NCBI GenBank assembly: GCA_025141015.1
Contig: CP081101.1
Location: 62,001-126,000 of the forward strand
Direction of reading: 5' to 3'
Source of the DNA: Rhodobacteraceae bacterium M382
GTDB lineage: Bacteria; Pseudomonadota; Alphaproteobacteria; Rhodobacterales; Rhodobacteraceae
DNA: 64,000 nt
Shown here: one piece after another, positions 9,528 through 16,770 of the stretch
How the letters are laid out: every line of letters starts with the position of its first letter
How positions within the stretch are numbered: the first letter of the stretch is position 1
The notes under the pieces: model-generated
Told to the model about the DNA's origin: nothing
What the model saw: the letters and a program-made list of their open reading frames with translations, nothing else
Databases searched by the model: none
Translations under genes and position numbers: made by a program

Positions 9528-11111
9528 ATGGCACAGCCGGCCAATATCGTTATCATAATGGCAGACCAACTGGCACCGCACTATTGCGGTGCCTATGGGC
9601 ACAAGGTCGCCAAAACCCCGCATATTGATGCATTGGCTGCGGGTGGAATGCGCTTTGACGCGGCCTATTGCAACAGTCCGCTGTGTGCGCCGTCCCGTTT
9701 TGCTCTCATGTCAGGACAGTTGATCAGCCGCATTGCCGCCTATGACAACGCAAGCGAGTTCCCCGCATCGGTGCCCACTTTTGCTCACTATCTTGGAGCG
9801 TTGGGCTATCACACGTGCCTGTCGGGCAAAATGCATTTTGTCGGCCCAGACCAGAAACACGGCTTTCAGGATCGGGTAACCACCGATATTTACCCGGCTG
9901 ATTTTGCCTGGACGCCAGATTGGGAGGCCCCCGACGAACGCATCGACAAATGGTACCACAACATGCAAACCGTCAAGGAAAGTGGCGTGGCGGTCGCTAC
10001 GTTTCAAACCGATTATGATGACGAAGTCGGCTTTACCGCGCGGCGGTGGCTGATTGATAGGGGGCGGGATCGAGCACAGGGACAGAGCGCCCCGTTTGCC
10101 TTGGTGGCCAGTTTTATTCACCCGCATGACCCCTATGTGGCCAAACCCGAGTTCTGGGATCTCTATTCGGACGACGACATCGAATTGCCTGAATTCGTAC
10201 TGTCTGCCAAAGCGCAGGATCCGTTTTCGCGTCGTGTGATGGACGGGATCGAGGCCAGCACGGTTGCGTTAACAGACGAAGAAGTGCGCCGTGCACGCCG
10301 GGCCTACCTGGCCAATGTCAGTTACTTCGACAGCAAAGTTGGCGAAATTGTCAGAACGCTCGAAGATATCGGAGAGCTGGACAATACCATTGTCATGGTC
10401 ACTGCTGATCACGGTGACATGTTGGGCGAGCGCGGATTGTGGTACAAGATGAACTTCTTTGAACATTCGGCGCGAATTCCCCTGATCATGGCTGGACCGA
10501 ATGTGGAGCAGGGGGCGGCGCTCAATGCGTGTTCGCTTGTCGATATTCTGCCAACAGTCATCGAAATCGCCGGGGGCAATGATGCGATCTTGGGTGAGCC
10601 GGTGGATGGGCGCAGCCTGATGCCGCTGGCACGGGGTGAGGTGGATCCGTGTGACGAAGCCATAGGTGAGTATTGTGCCGAAATGACTCCCGCCCCGGTG
10701 TTCATGATCCGGCGTGGGACGCTAAAATATATCCATTGCGATATTGACCCGCCACAGCTGTATGATCTTGCAAATGACCCTCTGGAAAAGGTCAATGTGG
10801 TGGCCGACGCTGCGTATGCCACCCAGGCGGAAGTGTTTTCAGCCGAGGTCAAGGATCGCTGGAACGGTGATGCATTACGGCGTGATATCATGGCCACTCA
10901 GAAGTCCCGCCGCGCGTTGCACGCGGCGATGGAAGCCGGGGCTGGCGAGGCCTGGGACTATAACCCGCCCAGCGACGCCAGCCAGCAATATGTCCGAAAT
11001 CACATGGATTGGACTGTGGCGGCAAACCGCTATCGGTTCCCCCCTTTGAATACGCGCTCAAACGACACAACGACAGTGCATCAAAATGAAGGCCAAAAAC
11101 ATGAAACTTGA
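9528..11111 (+). CDS. choline-sulfatase-like sulfatase (BetC family)
   Basis: 527 residues from the ATG at 9528 (AGGGAGAAAAAA upstream). The formylglycine motif is CAPSR at residues 53-57 in NSPLCAPSRFALMSGQ, a C-x-P-S-R type I sulfatase site, and metal-binding Asp13 lies in IIMADQLAP. The C-terminal region with YVRNHMDWTVAANRYRFPPL resembles choline-sulfatase BetC, which has an extended tail ending RFPP. No signal peptide is seen, so it acts in the cytoplasm on an imported sulfate ester. It sits between a quaternary-amine-type oxygenase and SDRs, so choline-O-sulfate or a related sulfated betaine is a plausible substrate (inference). The cysteine must be matured to formylglycine by an enzyme encoded elsewhere. 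Confidence 0.85.
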   Translation: MAQPANIVIIMADQLAPHYCGAYGHKVAKTPHIDALAAGGMRFDAAYCNSPLCAPSRFALMSGQLISRIAAYDNASEFPASVPTFAHYLGALGYHTCLSGKMHFVGPDQKHGFQDRVTTDIYPADFAWTPDWEAPDERIDKWYHNMQTVKESGVAVATFQTDYDDEVGFTARRWLIDRGRDRAQGQSAPFALVASFIHPHDPYVAKPEFWDLYSDDDIELPEFVLSAKAQDPFSRRVMDGIEASTVALTDEEVRRARRAYLANVSYFDSKVGEIVRTLEDIGELDNTIVMVTADHGDMLGERGLWYKMNFFEHSARIPLIMAGPNVEQGAALNACSLVDILPTVIEIAGGNDAILGEPVDGRSLMPLARGEVDPCDEAIGEYCAEMTPAPVFMIRRGTLKYIHCDIDPPQLYDLANDPLEKVNVVADAAYATQAEVFSAEVKDRWNGDALRRDIMATQKSRRALHAAMEAGAGEAWDYNPPSDASQQYVRNHMDWTVAANRYRFPPLNTRSNDTTTVHQNEGQKHET

Positions 11112-11895
11112 AGGAAAAATCGCACTGGTTACAGGCGGACGCGGCGGTATTGGTCGGGCCATTGTGGCCCGTTTCCTGCGCGAAGGGGCCACGGTTTATG
11201 CGGCAGATCTCAGCCCGCAAGGGTCTTTGGCGGAACATGATGATGACGGCAGCCGCTTTGTACAAATGAATGTCGCAGACGAAGCTGTTGTCCAGGCCAC
11301 AATGGAGCGAGTTCGGAAAGAATGCGGAAAGCTGGACATCCTGGTCAATGCCGCAGGGATCGAAATCGAAAAGACCATCGAAGACACGTCGTTGGAAGAG
11401 TGGAACCAATCCTTTGCAGTAAATTGCACGGGTACGTTCCTGACCTCGAAATATGCATTGCCGCTGATGCGTGAGGCAGCCAAATCTGGCAACAGTGCCA
11501 GCCTGATCAATTTCGGCAGCTATGATGGGTTCATCGCGGATCCGGGTCTTGCGGCGTATTGCGCGACCAAGGGCGCGGTTCATGCGCTGACCCGTGCAAT
11601 GGCCTGCGATCACGGCCCCGAAGGTATCCGGGTCAATGCGATTTGCCCTGGGTATATCGACACACCGATGCTTCAGAGTTTCTTTGCCGGTGACGGATCC
11701 GGTGGGGAGGGGGGCAATATTGAAACCTTGCAAAAGGCGGTCCGCGACGTCCACCCGATGCGCACCTATGGCACACCCGAAGATATCGCCAATCTGGTGA
11801 ATTGGCTGGCGTCGGACGAAGCGCGTTATGCCAGTGGGCAGCTTTGGGTTCTGGACGGGGGGCTATCGGCCCAGGTCCAGCAGATGAAACTCTGA
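11101..11895 (+). CDS. short-chain dehydrogenase/reductase (first of two)
   Basis: 264 residues from the ATG at 11101 (MKLEGKIALVTGG); an ATG 15 bases earlier is also in frame. The start overlaps the 3-prime end of the sulfatase gene. NAD(P)-binding GGRGGIGRA near residue 12 and the catalytic Ser (NFGSYDG) plus YxxxK (YCATKGAV) are present, so it is an active classical SDR. The preference for NAD is suggested by the acidic Asp after the second strand (YAADLS). Substrate unknown; the operon suggests an alcohol released from the sulfate ester or the amine oxygenase. Confidence 0.88.
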   Translation: MKLEGKIALVTGGRGGIGRAIVARFLREGATVYAADLSPQGSLAEHDDDGSRFVQMNVADEAVVQATMERVRKECGKLDILVNAAGIEIEKTIEDTSLEEWNQSFAVNCTGTFLTSKYALPLMREAAKSGNSASLINFGSYDGFIADPGLAAYCATKGAVHALTRAMACDHGPEGIRVNAICPGYIDTPMLQSFFAGDGSGGEGGNIETLQKAVRDVHPMRTYGTPEDIANLVNWLASDEARYASGQLWVLDGGLSAQVQQMKL

Positions 11896-11907
11896 GGGGA
11901 ACGGAAC

Positions 11908-12657
11908 ATGGGAAAACAGACAGCCATCGTAACTGGCGGCAGCCGGGGGATCGGGCGGGCCATTGTCGACCGTTTGGTAGCGGATGGATACAGCGTTGTC
12001 ACCTGTGGGCGCGGACCACGGCCCGCCGAACTGCAAGAGGCAGTGATTTGGGTGCAGGCGGATGTGTCTTTGACAGGTGATGCTGCGCTTGTGATCGAAA
12101 CCGCCAATGCAACCTTTGGCCGGGTGACGTTGCTGGTCAACAATGCGGGTGTACAAGTCGAAAAGACCCTGGCTGACAGCGATGATGACGATTGGGATCT
12201 GGTGATGAACGTCAACTGCAAGGGCGTGTTCAACATGTGTCGGGTTGCCCTGTCGGATATGGCTGAACATGGTGGAAATATTATCAATATCGGGTCTATT
12301 TCTGGCGTTGTCGCGGATCCGTCGATGGCATTGTACAATGCGTCCAAGGCATTTGTGCATGGCTTGACCCGCTCGATTGCGGTGGACCATGGACCAAAGG
12401 TTCGCTGCAATGCCATTCGCCCGGGATGGATCATGACCGAAATGGCCGATGATGCTTTTGCATTGGCGAAAGATCCCAAAAGGGCCAAGATTGATGCATT
12501 GGCGCGTCATCCAGTGGGCCGATTTGGTCGACCTGAAGATATCGCCAATATGGTGGCTTGGCTGGCCTCGGATCAGTCGGCCTATGTGTCGGGTGAATGT
12601 CTGACCGTTGATGGTGGCATGACCGCCGCATCGCCTCTTAATCCAGGATTGTTCTAA
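11908..12657 (+). CDS. short-chain dehydrogenase/reductase (second of two)
   Basis: 249 residues. GGSRGIGRAIV forms the cofactor loop, NNAG (LLVNNAGVQVEKTL) the structural motif, and Ser (NIGSISG) with YNASK the catalytic residues. It starts 12 bases after the previous SDR and its TAA overlaps the next ATG by one base. It is about as long as, and clearly paralogous in design to, its neighbour: both carry the unusual G(V/I)(Q/E)(V/I)EKT stretch after NNAG/NAAG, so the pair probably arose by duplication and acts on successive or related alcohols. Confidence 0.88.
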   Translation: MGKQTAIVTGGSRGIGRAIVDRLVADGYSVVTCGRGPRPAELQEAVIWVQADVSLTGDAALVIETANATFGRVTLLVNNAGVQVEKTLADSDDDDWDLVMNVNCKGVFNMCRVALSDMAEHGGNIINIGSISGVVADPSMALYNASKAFVHGLTRSIAVDHGPKVRCNAIRPGWIMTEMADDAFALAKDPKRAKIDALARHPVGRFGRPEDIANMVAWLASDQSAYVSGECLTVDGGMTAASPLNPGLF

Positions 12658-13586
12658 TGTCAGAATTTGCACATACCGCCAGCCTCGGCGGAGGCGTAAT
12701 CGGGGCCAGCTGGACCGCGCTGTTTCTGGCTTCGGGTCGATCGGTGGCCGTTTTTGACCCGGCACCCGGTGCCGAAAAACGGGTGCGTGACTATGTGGAA
12801 ATGGCCTGGCCGACAATGGCTGAATTGGGATTGACGGAACAGGGCACGCCTGACGCCGTCAGCTTTCACACTTCGGCCCCCGCAGCGGTGGAGGGAGCGA
12901 GCTTTATTCAGGAGAGTGTCCCGGAACGGGTCGAGATCAAACATGCCCTGTTTGCCGAGATCGAACCGGTCCTGACCCCAGAGACGGTTGTGGCCAGTTC
13001 GGCTTCTGGATTGACGCTGAGCCAGATGCAGGGGGGGTGGCGCGACCCTGCACGATTGGTTTTGGGGCATCCGTTCAACCCGCCCCATCTGATTCCTCTG
13101 GTCGAGGTGATGGGAAATGACAGAACTGCCCCCGGAACGGTCGAGGCTGCTGAGCGGTTTTATGAAAGCATCGGCAAGGTGACGATCCGGGTAAACAAGG
13201 AAGTTCCCGGACATGTTGCAAATCGTCTGCAGGCAGCAATCTGGCGCGAAGCGATTAGCCTGGTGATGGAGGGTGTGGCCAGCGTCGAAGATGTGGACAA
13301 GGCGGTCTGGGCCGGGCCGGGATTGCGATGGGCCGCGATGGGGCCAACGATGCTGTTCAATCTGGGCGCAGGCGAAGGTGGATTACAGGCGTTTTGCGAC
13401 CATTTTACCGATACCTTCAACGGGTGGTGGGACGATCTGGGGCAGGTGCACCTGGACGACACTGTGGCCCAGGCTCTGATTCAGGGGGTTGGGGAGGCGG
13501 CACAAGGGCATACGCCATCCGAGCTTTCGGCCAAACGGGATGCATTGATTACAGCGATGCAAAAGGCCACAGCGGGCCTTCGGTAG
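12657..13586 (+). CDS. 3-hydroxyacyl-CoA / carnitine dehydrogenase-type oxidoreductase
   Basis: 309 residues. An N-terminal Rossmann fold (LGGGVIGASWTALFLASG, acidic FDPAPGAE for NAD) is followed by the all-helical 3-hydroxyacyl-CoA dehydrogenase C domain. The catalytic HPFNPPHLIPLVEV with its His, and the Asn in VPGHVANRLQAAIWREA, are conserved. The form with HPFNPPHLIPLVE and a ~310-residue length is shared by L-carnitine 3-dehydrogenase, lambda-crystallin/L-gulonate dehydrogenase and some short 3-hydroxybutyryl-CoA dehydrogenases. The operon (GlxA regulator, CntA-like oxygenase) favours a hydroxylated quaternary amine such as carnitine as substrate, but this is inference. The start overlaps the preceding stop (TAATG). 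Confidence 0.82.
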   Translation: MSEFAHTASLGGGVIGASWTALFLASGRSVAVFDPAPGAEKRVRDYVEMAWPTMAELGLTEQGTPDAVSFHTSAPAAVEGASFIQESVPERVEIKHALFAEIEPVLTPETVVASSASGLTLSQMQGGWRDPARLVLGHPFNPPHLIPLVEVMGNDRTAPGTVEAAERFYESIGKVTIRVNKEVPGHVANRLQAAIWREAISLVMEGVASVEDVDKAVWAGPGLRWAAMGPTMLFNLGAGEGGLQAFCDHFTDTFNGWWDDLGQVHLDDTVAQALIQGVGEAAQGHTPSELSAKRDALITAMQKATAGLR

Positions 13587-13604
13587 GTCCGCCTGTGCCG
13601 CAGT

Positions 13605-14366
13605 TTAAAAGGCTGAAAGCAATTCGGTTGTGGTCGGGTCCATGAAACCGGCAATGGTGGCTTCTGTTTCCAGTGCCAATGCGCGGTTCAAATCGGTACT
13701 GGCCGAGGCATTCAAAACACGCTTCATTGCGCGCACCGAGAGAATGGGCAAATTTGCCAGCCGTTCAGCAGTTTGATGGGCGGTTTGCATCAGCGCGTCA
13801 TCTTCGACCACCTTCCATGCGACACCTGCGGCCAATAGATCCTCGGACGAATACTTATCACCAAAGTACAGCATCTCTCGGGCCTTGTGCACTCCGACCA
13901 GCGCGGGCAGCAATGACGTGACTGCTCCGGTGACAAAGAGATTCAGTGAGACTTCGGGAAAGAATCCTTTGGCGCTTTTACCCCAGATCGGAAAGTCACA
14001 GTTGATGGCCCATTCAAACCCGCCCCCCACGGCCCAACCGTTGATGGCACCGACAACGGGTTTGGCACCAAAGGTAATGGCGTGGGTCGCGCGTTGGATC
14101 GCCTGTACCAGGTCGCGGGCTTCCTGTTCGGACGCCGGATGCACATGTTCGCGTCGATCATCACCGGCGCAGAATGCTTTGCCCGCGCCGGTAAAGATGA
14201 TGGCACGCGTCGCGGGGTCGCCATTGGCGTGATCAAAAGCACGGGCCACGTCATCGATCAGGCACCGGTTCATCGCATTGAGGCTGGCGGGGCGGTTCAG
14301 GGTGATCGTTCTGACACCGGTTTCCGCCAATGTGCTAAGGACGGTTTCAAAGATGGGATCGCTCAT
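13605..14366 (-). CDS. enoyl-CoA hydratase/isomerase family protein
   Basis: 253 residues of the crotonase fold. Seen: the oxyanion-hole segments AFCAGDD (residues ~63) and INGWAVGGGFEWAI, and the C-terminal ACADH-like trimerisation helices. The usual second catalytic Glu region reads FFPEVSLNLFVTGAV. It hydrates or isomerises an enoyl-CoA; the substrate is unknown. Its ATG overlaps the stop of the upstream acyl-CoA ligase (ATGA), so ligase and hydratase are translationally coupled. The gene is convergent with the 3-hydroxyacyl-CoA-type dehydrogenase ending at 13586. Confidence 0.88.
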   Translation of the reverse strand: MSDPIFETVLSTLAETGVRTITLNRPASLNAMNRCLIDDVARAFDHANGDPATRAIIFTGAGKAFCAGDDRREHVHPASEQEARDLVQAIQRATHAITFGAKPVVGAINGWAVGGGFEWAINCDFPIWGKSAKGFFPEVSLNLFVTGAVTSLLPALVGVHKAREMLYFGDKYSSEDLLAAGVAWKVVEDDALMQTAHQTAERLANLPILSVRAMKRVLNASASTDLNRALALETEATIAGFMDPTTTELLSAF

Positions 14367-15667
14367 GAAAAACTCCTGATGACTCTGCTGGTCTTGCCTT
14401 CGGTGACGCCAAAGGTGCCTGGGGACAACAGGGTCAATCGGGCAGTGACGCCCAGCACCTGTTTGAATCTGTTTTCGATGGCCTGGGCCAGCGCCACAGA
14501 CGGGGTGACGTTGTCCGCCAATTCCACGTGAACCGGCAGCACGTCAAAGGGTGGTGGTTGGTCCAGAATAATCCGGTAATCGCCATTGAGGTCGGAAAAT
14601 CCGTTGATGACCGCGGCCACCATGGTGGGAAACATGTTCAACCCCCGCACAACAATCATGTCGTCGGACCGCCCGACAACCCGGAACCGGAATCCGGTAC
14701 ACCCACATTGGCAGGGATCGGTGGCATCAACAGCGATGATGTCACCGGTTCGAAACCGGACCAGGGGCTGACATTCACGTTCAAGATGGGTCAGAACCAA
14801 TTCGCCCGTAACCCCGGGCGCTATGGGCCGGGGCTGTGTTGTTTCTGGGTCAATCAGTTCCGGATACAGAACATCAGCAGCCACGAAATGCAGGCGTGTG
14901 TCGTATTCGCATTGGGCGGCAAAATTGGAAAACACGTCAGAGACACCATAGTTGGCGTTGCGAGGCTCTAGCCCCCAGGTCTGTGTCATTCGCGCCCGCC
15001 AGGCCGGATCATCCAAACCCGCCTCACCCCCGAACAGACCCAACCTTAGTCCCAGATCCCTGGGTGACAGGTCCGGAAACCTGTCGGCGATCACCCGTTC
15101 CAATACGGCGGGATAAGACGGGGTGCAGGACAATGCCGTCACTCCAACTTCTTGAATGGTGCGGATCAGCAATTCGGTGCTGCCGACGCCAAACGGGATG
15201 ACCAATGCGCCGGTCTTTTGCAGGGTCATGTGATCGGTCAGCCCTCCCATCCACATCTGGTAATTCAAACAATGAGCGACAGTGTCGTCCGGGGTCAGTC
15301 CGGCCAGGCGTTGGGCCCGTCCGCCGACTGTTTCGGTGATTTCGCAATCAGGTTCGGACAGGGCCAGGTTCATGGCCTGACCCGTGGTGCCAGAGGTGCG
15401 ATGCAGCCGCACGGCTCGGGCTTGGGGCGCAGCCAGGTAGTTACCAAAGGGCGGGTGATCCGCCTGCGATACCCGCAGTTGCGATTTGTCTGACAGGGGC
15501 AGATCGGGCAGATCATTCAGGTCGCAGGGTGGTTGTTTCCCGTCCCAGAGGCGACGATAAAATTCCGAGCTTTTTGCGACATGGGAACATTGTTGCCTCC
15601 AACTGTTCCGGGCGTTGTCGGACAGGGTGCTTGCTGGCAGGGTATGTGCGTTCCGTAGCAGTGTCAT
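14363..15667 (-). CDS. phenylacetate-CoA ligase-like AMP-forming acyl-CoA ligase
   Basis: 434 residues from the ATG at 15667; an open frame upstream to 15910 runs antiparallel through the regulator gene and is not used. The AMP-binding signature is HRTSGTTGQAMNL near residue 90, followed by YGVSDVFSNFAAQCEYDTRLHF and the hinge region FRTGDIIAVD and VVGRSDDMIVVRGLNMFP, all typical of the PaaK family. It activates an aromatic or short acid to its CoA ester at the expense of ATP. TetR-ligase-hydratase form one operon with ATGA overlaps at both junctions. Four cysteines in DPCQCGCTGF suggest a small metal site, a known variation of PaaK-type ligases. Confidence 0.88.
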   Translation of the reverse strand: MTLLRNAHTLPASTLSDNARNSWRQQCSHVAKSSEFYRRLWDGKQPPCDLNDLPDLPLSDKSQLRVSQADHPPFGNYLAAPQARAVRLHRTSGTTGQAMNLALSEPDCEITETVGGRAQRLAGLTPDDTVAHCLNYQMWMGGLTDHMTLQKTGALVIPFGVGSTELLIRTIQEVGVTALSCTPSYPAVLERVIADRFPDLSPRDLGLRLGLFGGEAGLDDPAWRARMTQTWGLEPRNANYGVSDVFSNFAAQCEYDTRLHFVAADVLYPELIDPETTQPRPIAPGVTGELVLTHLERECQPLVRFRTGDIIAVDATDPCQCGCTGFRFRVVGRSDDMIVVRGLNMFPTMVAAVINGFSDLNGDYRIILDQPPPFDVLPVHVELADNVTPSVALAQAIENRFKQVLGVTARLTLLSPGTFGVTEGKTSRVIRSFS

Positions 15668-16350
15668 GATTGTAATCCCCGTTCCCATAGCAAGGTCAGA
15701 GTGTCGATCAATGCCTGCCGATCCCGGGAAAACGGCTGCATGTTCGGGTCCTTGTCCAATAGCAGCCCGGCCAGATACTGATCTGTCATTCCTCCCAATG
15801 CATAGGCGCGTCGCATCAGTTCGTCGTGTTTGATGTCCTGGCCTGTCTTGCGCAGTTTGTTCGCGGTCGAAGTTGCGACGGTTTCCAACCACTCGCGGTT
15901 CAGGTTCCAAAATTCGGCCTGTGCCTCGGGAAAGTTGTCCAAATGCCGCATCAGACAGCGCATCAATCCCAGGTTGGCTTCAAACAGCTGAAAATAGGCA
16001 TATGTTGCCGCCCGTGCGGGTCGATCATCAGGATCCTCGCGCGAGGCGTTGCGCATCCGGGCCTGCACAAAGGCAGAAAAACGGAACAGTACATCCGCGA
16101 CCAACGCATTGCGGTTCGGAAAATAGATATAGAACGTCCCATGTGAGATTTGGGCTGCGTCACAGATATCGGCAATTGTCAGATCGGCCAGCGACACTGT
16201 CTCGAGTTGTTTGCAGACCGCGACCTGAATGGCGGATCGGGTGCGTTCTCCCTTTCTGAGGGTCATGGCCGATCGGGAAAGGTCGTCTGCAAAGCAGAAC
16301 CCCAAGGCAGCTGTGGTACTGGTCGGGGACGATGTGGATTCGTGGGGCAT
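15664..16350 (-). CDS. TetR-family transcriptional regulator
   Basis: 228 residues. The N-terminal HTH (TIADICDAAQISHGTFYIYF, residues about 57-77) follows an unusually long ~40-residue leader; a later in-frame Met at residue 29 (MTLRKGERTR) is an alternative start nearer the usual family beginning. The all-helical ligand domain covers the rest. The stop overlaps the ATG of the acyl-CoA ligase, so the regulator is the first gene of its own operon and probably represses it, with an acyl-CoA or free acid as likely inducer (inference). Confidence 0.85.
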   Translation of the reverse strand: MPHESTSSPTSTTAALGFCFADDLSRSAMTLRKGERTRSAIQVAVCKQLETVSLADLTIADICDAAQISHGTFYIYFPNRNALVADVLFRFSAFVQARMRNASREDPDDRPARAATYAYFQLFEANLGLMRCLMRHLDNFPEAQAEFWNLNREWLETVATSTANKLRKTGQDIKHDELMRRAYALGGMTDQYLAGLLLDKDPNMQPFSRDRQALIDTLTLLWERGLQS

Positions 16351-16367
16351 GGGCGGCTCATCATAAA

Positions 16368-16379
16368 TATGACGTCATA
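16368..16379. promoter_or_regulatory. perfect 12-base palindrome upstream of the TetR gene, candidate operator
   Basis: TATGACGTCATA is a perfect palindrome 18 bases upstream of the TetR start, in an AT-rich promoter region, the normal position of a TetR autoregulatory operator. Binding is inferred. Confidence 0.5.
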
Positions 16380-16471
16380 ATCATATTTTTTGAAATTTTG
16401 GCAAGGAATTTGTGCACAGGGGAAACTGAGGGCGAATGTTTTGTCAAAATCCCTGCAATACCACAGAAATA

Positions 16472-16726
16472 TCAGGGTTCTGACAGTTGCTGGCTCAGCC
16501 AGTGCGCCCGGCCCAATTGTTCCTGAACGATCTGCAACTTGCCCTCCAACCTTTCTCGCTTGGACGGTTTGGTGGTTTCCGCCAATTCGGTTTTCAGCAT
16601 GTCCTGTTTGGTTGTCAGCTTGCGTTTGATCTTTTCCAGATGCGCAGGTTTGATCTTTTTCGATTTCCCCTTCTTCAGGCGCTCCAGATATTTGTCGAGC
16701 TTCTGAATTGTGTCTTCAAGTCCCAT
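16472..16726 (-). CDS. small Lys/Glu-rich coiled-coil protein of unknown function
   Basis: 84 residues, strongly charged, almost entirely heptad-like helix (DTIQKLDKYLERLKKG, HLEKIKRKLTTKQ, ERLEGKLQIVQEQLGRA). No transmembrane segment, signal peptide or known domain is recognised. It ends 45 bases upstream of nothing else on its strand; the Na/Pi cotransporter gene upstream on the same strand ends at 16771, so both may share a transcript. The clean start (MGLEDTIQKLD) and lysine-rich bias support a real gene. Function unknown. Confidence 0.65.
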   Translation of the reverse strand: MGLEDTIQKLDKYLERLKKGKSKKIKPAHLEKIKRKLTTKQDMLKTELAETTKPSKRERLEGKLQIVQEQLGRAHWLSQQLSEP

Positions 16727-16770
16727 GACGGATGCGCTCCTCTGACGCTCAATTATAGCAGCTTGGTGTG

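Noticed and set aside
14363-15910. N-terminal extension of the acyl-CoA ligase to 15910
   Set aside because: The extra 81 codons lie inside the TetR gene in another frame; ATG 15667 overlaps the TetR stop (ATGA) and matches family starts.
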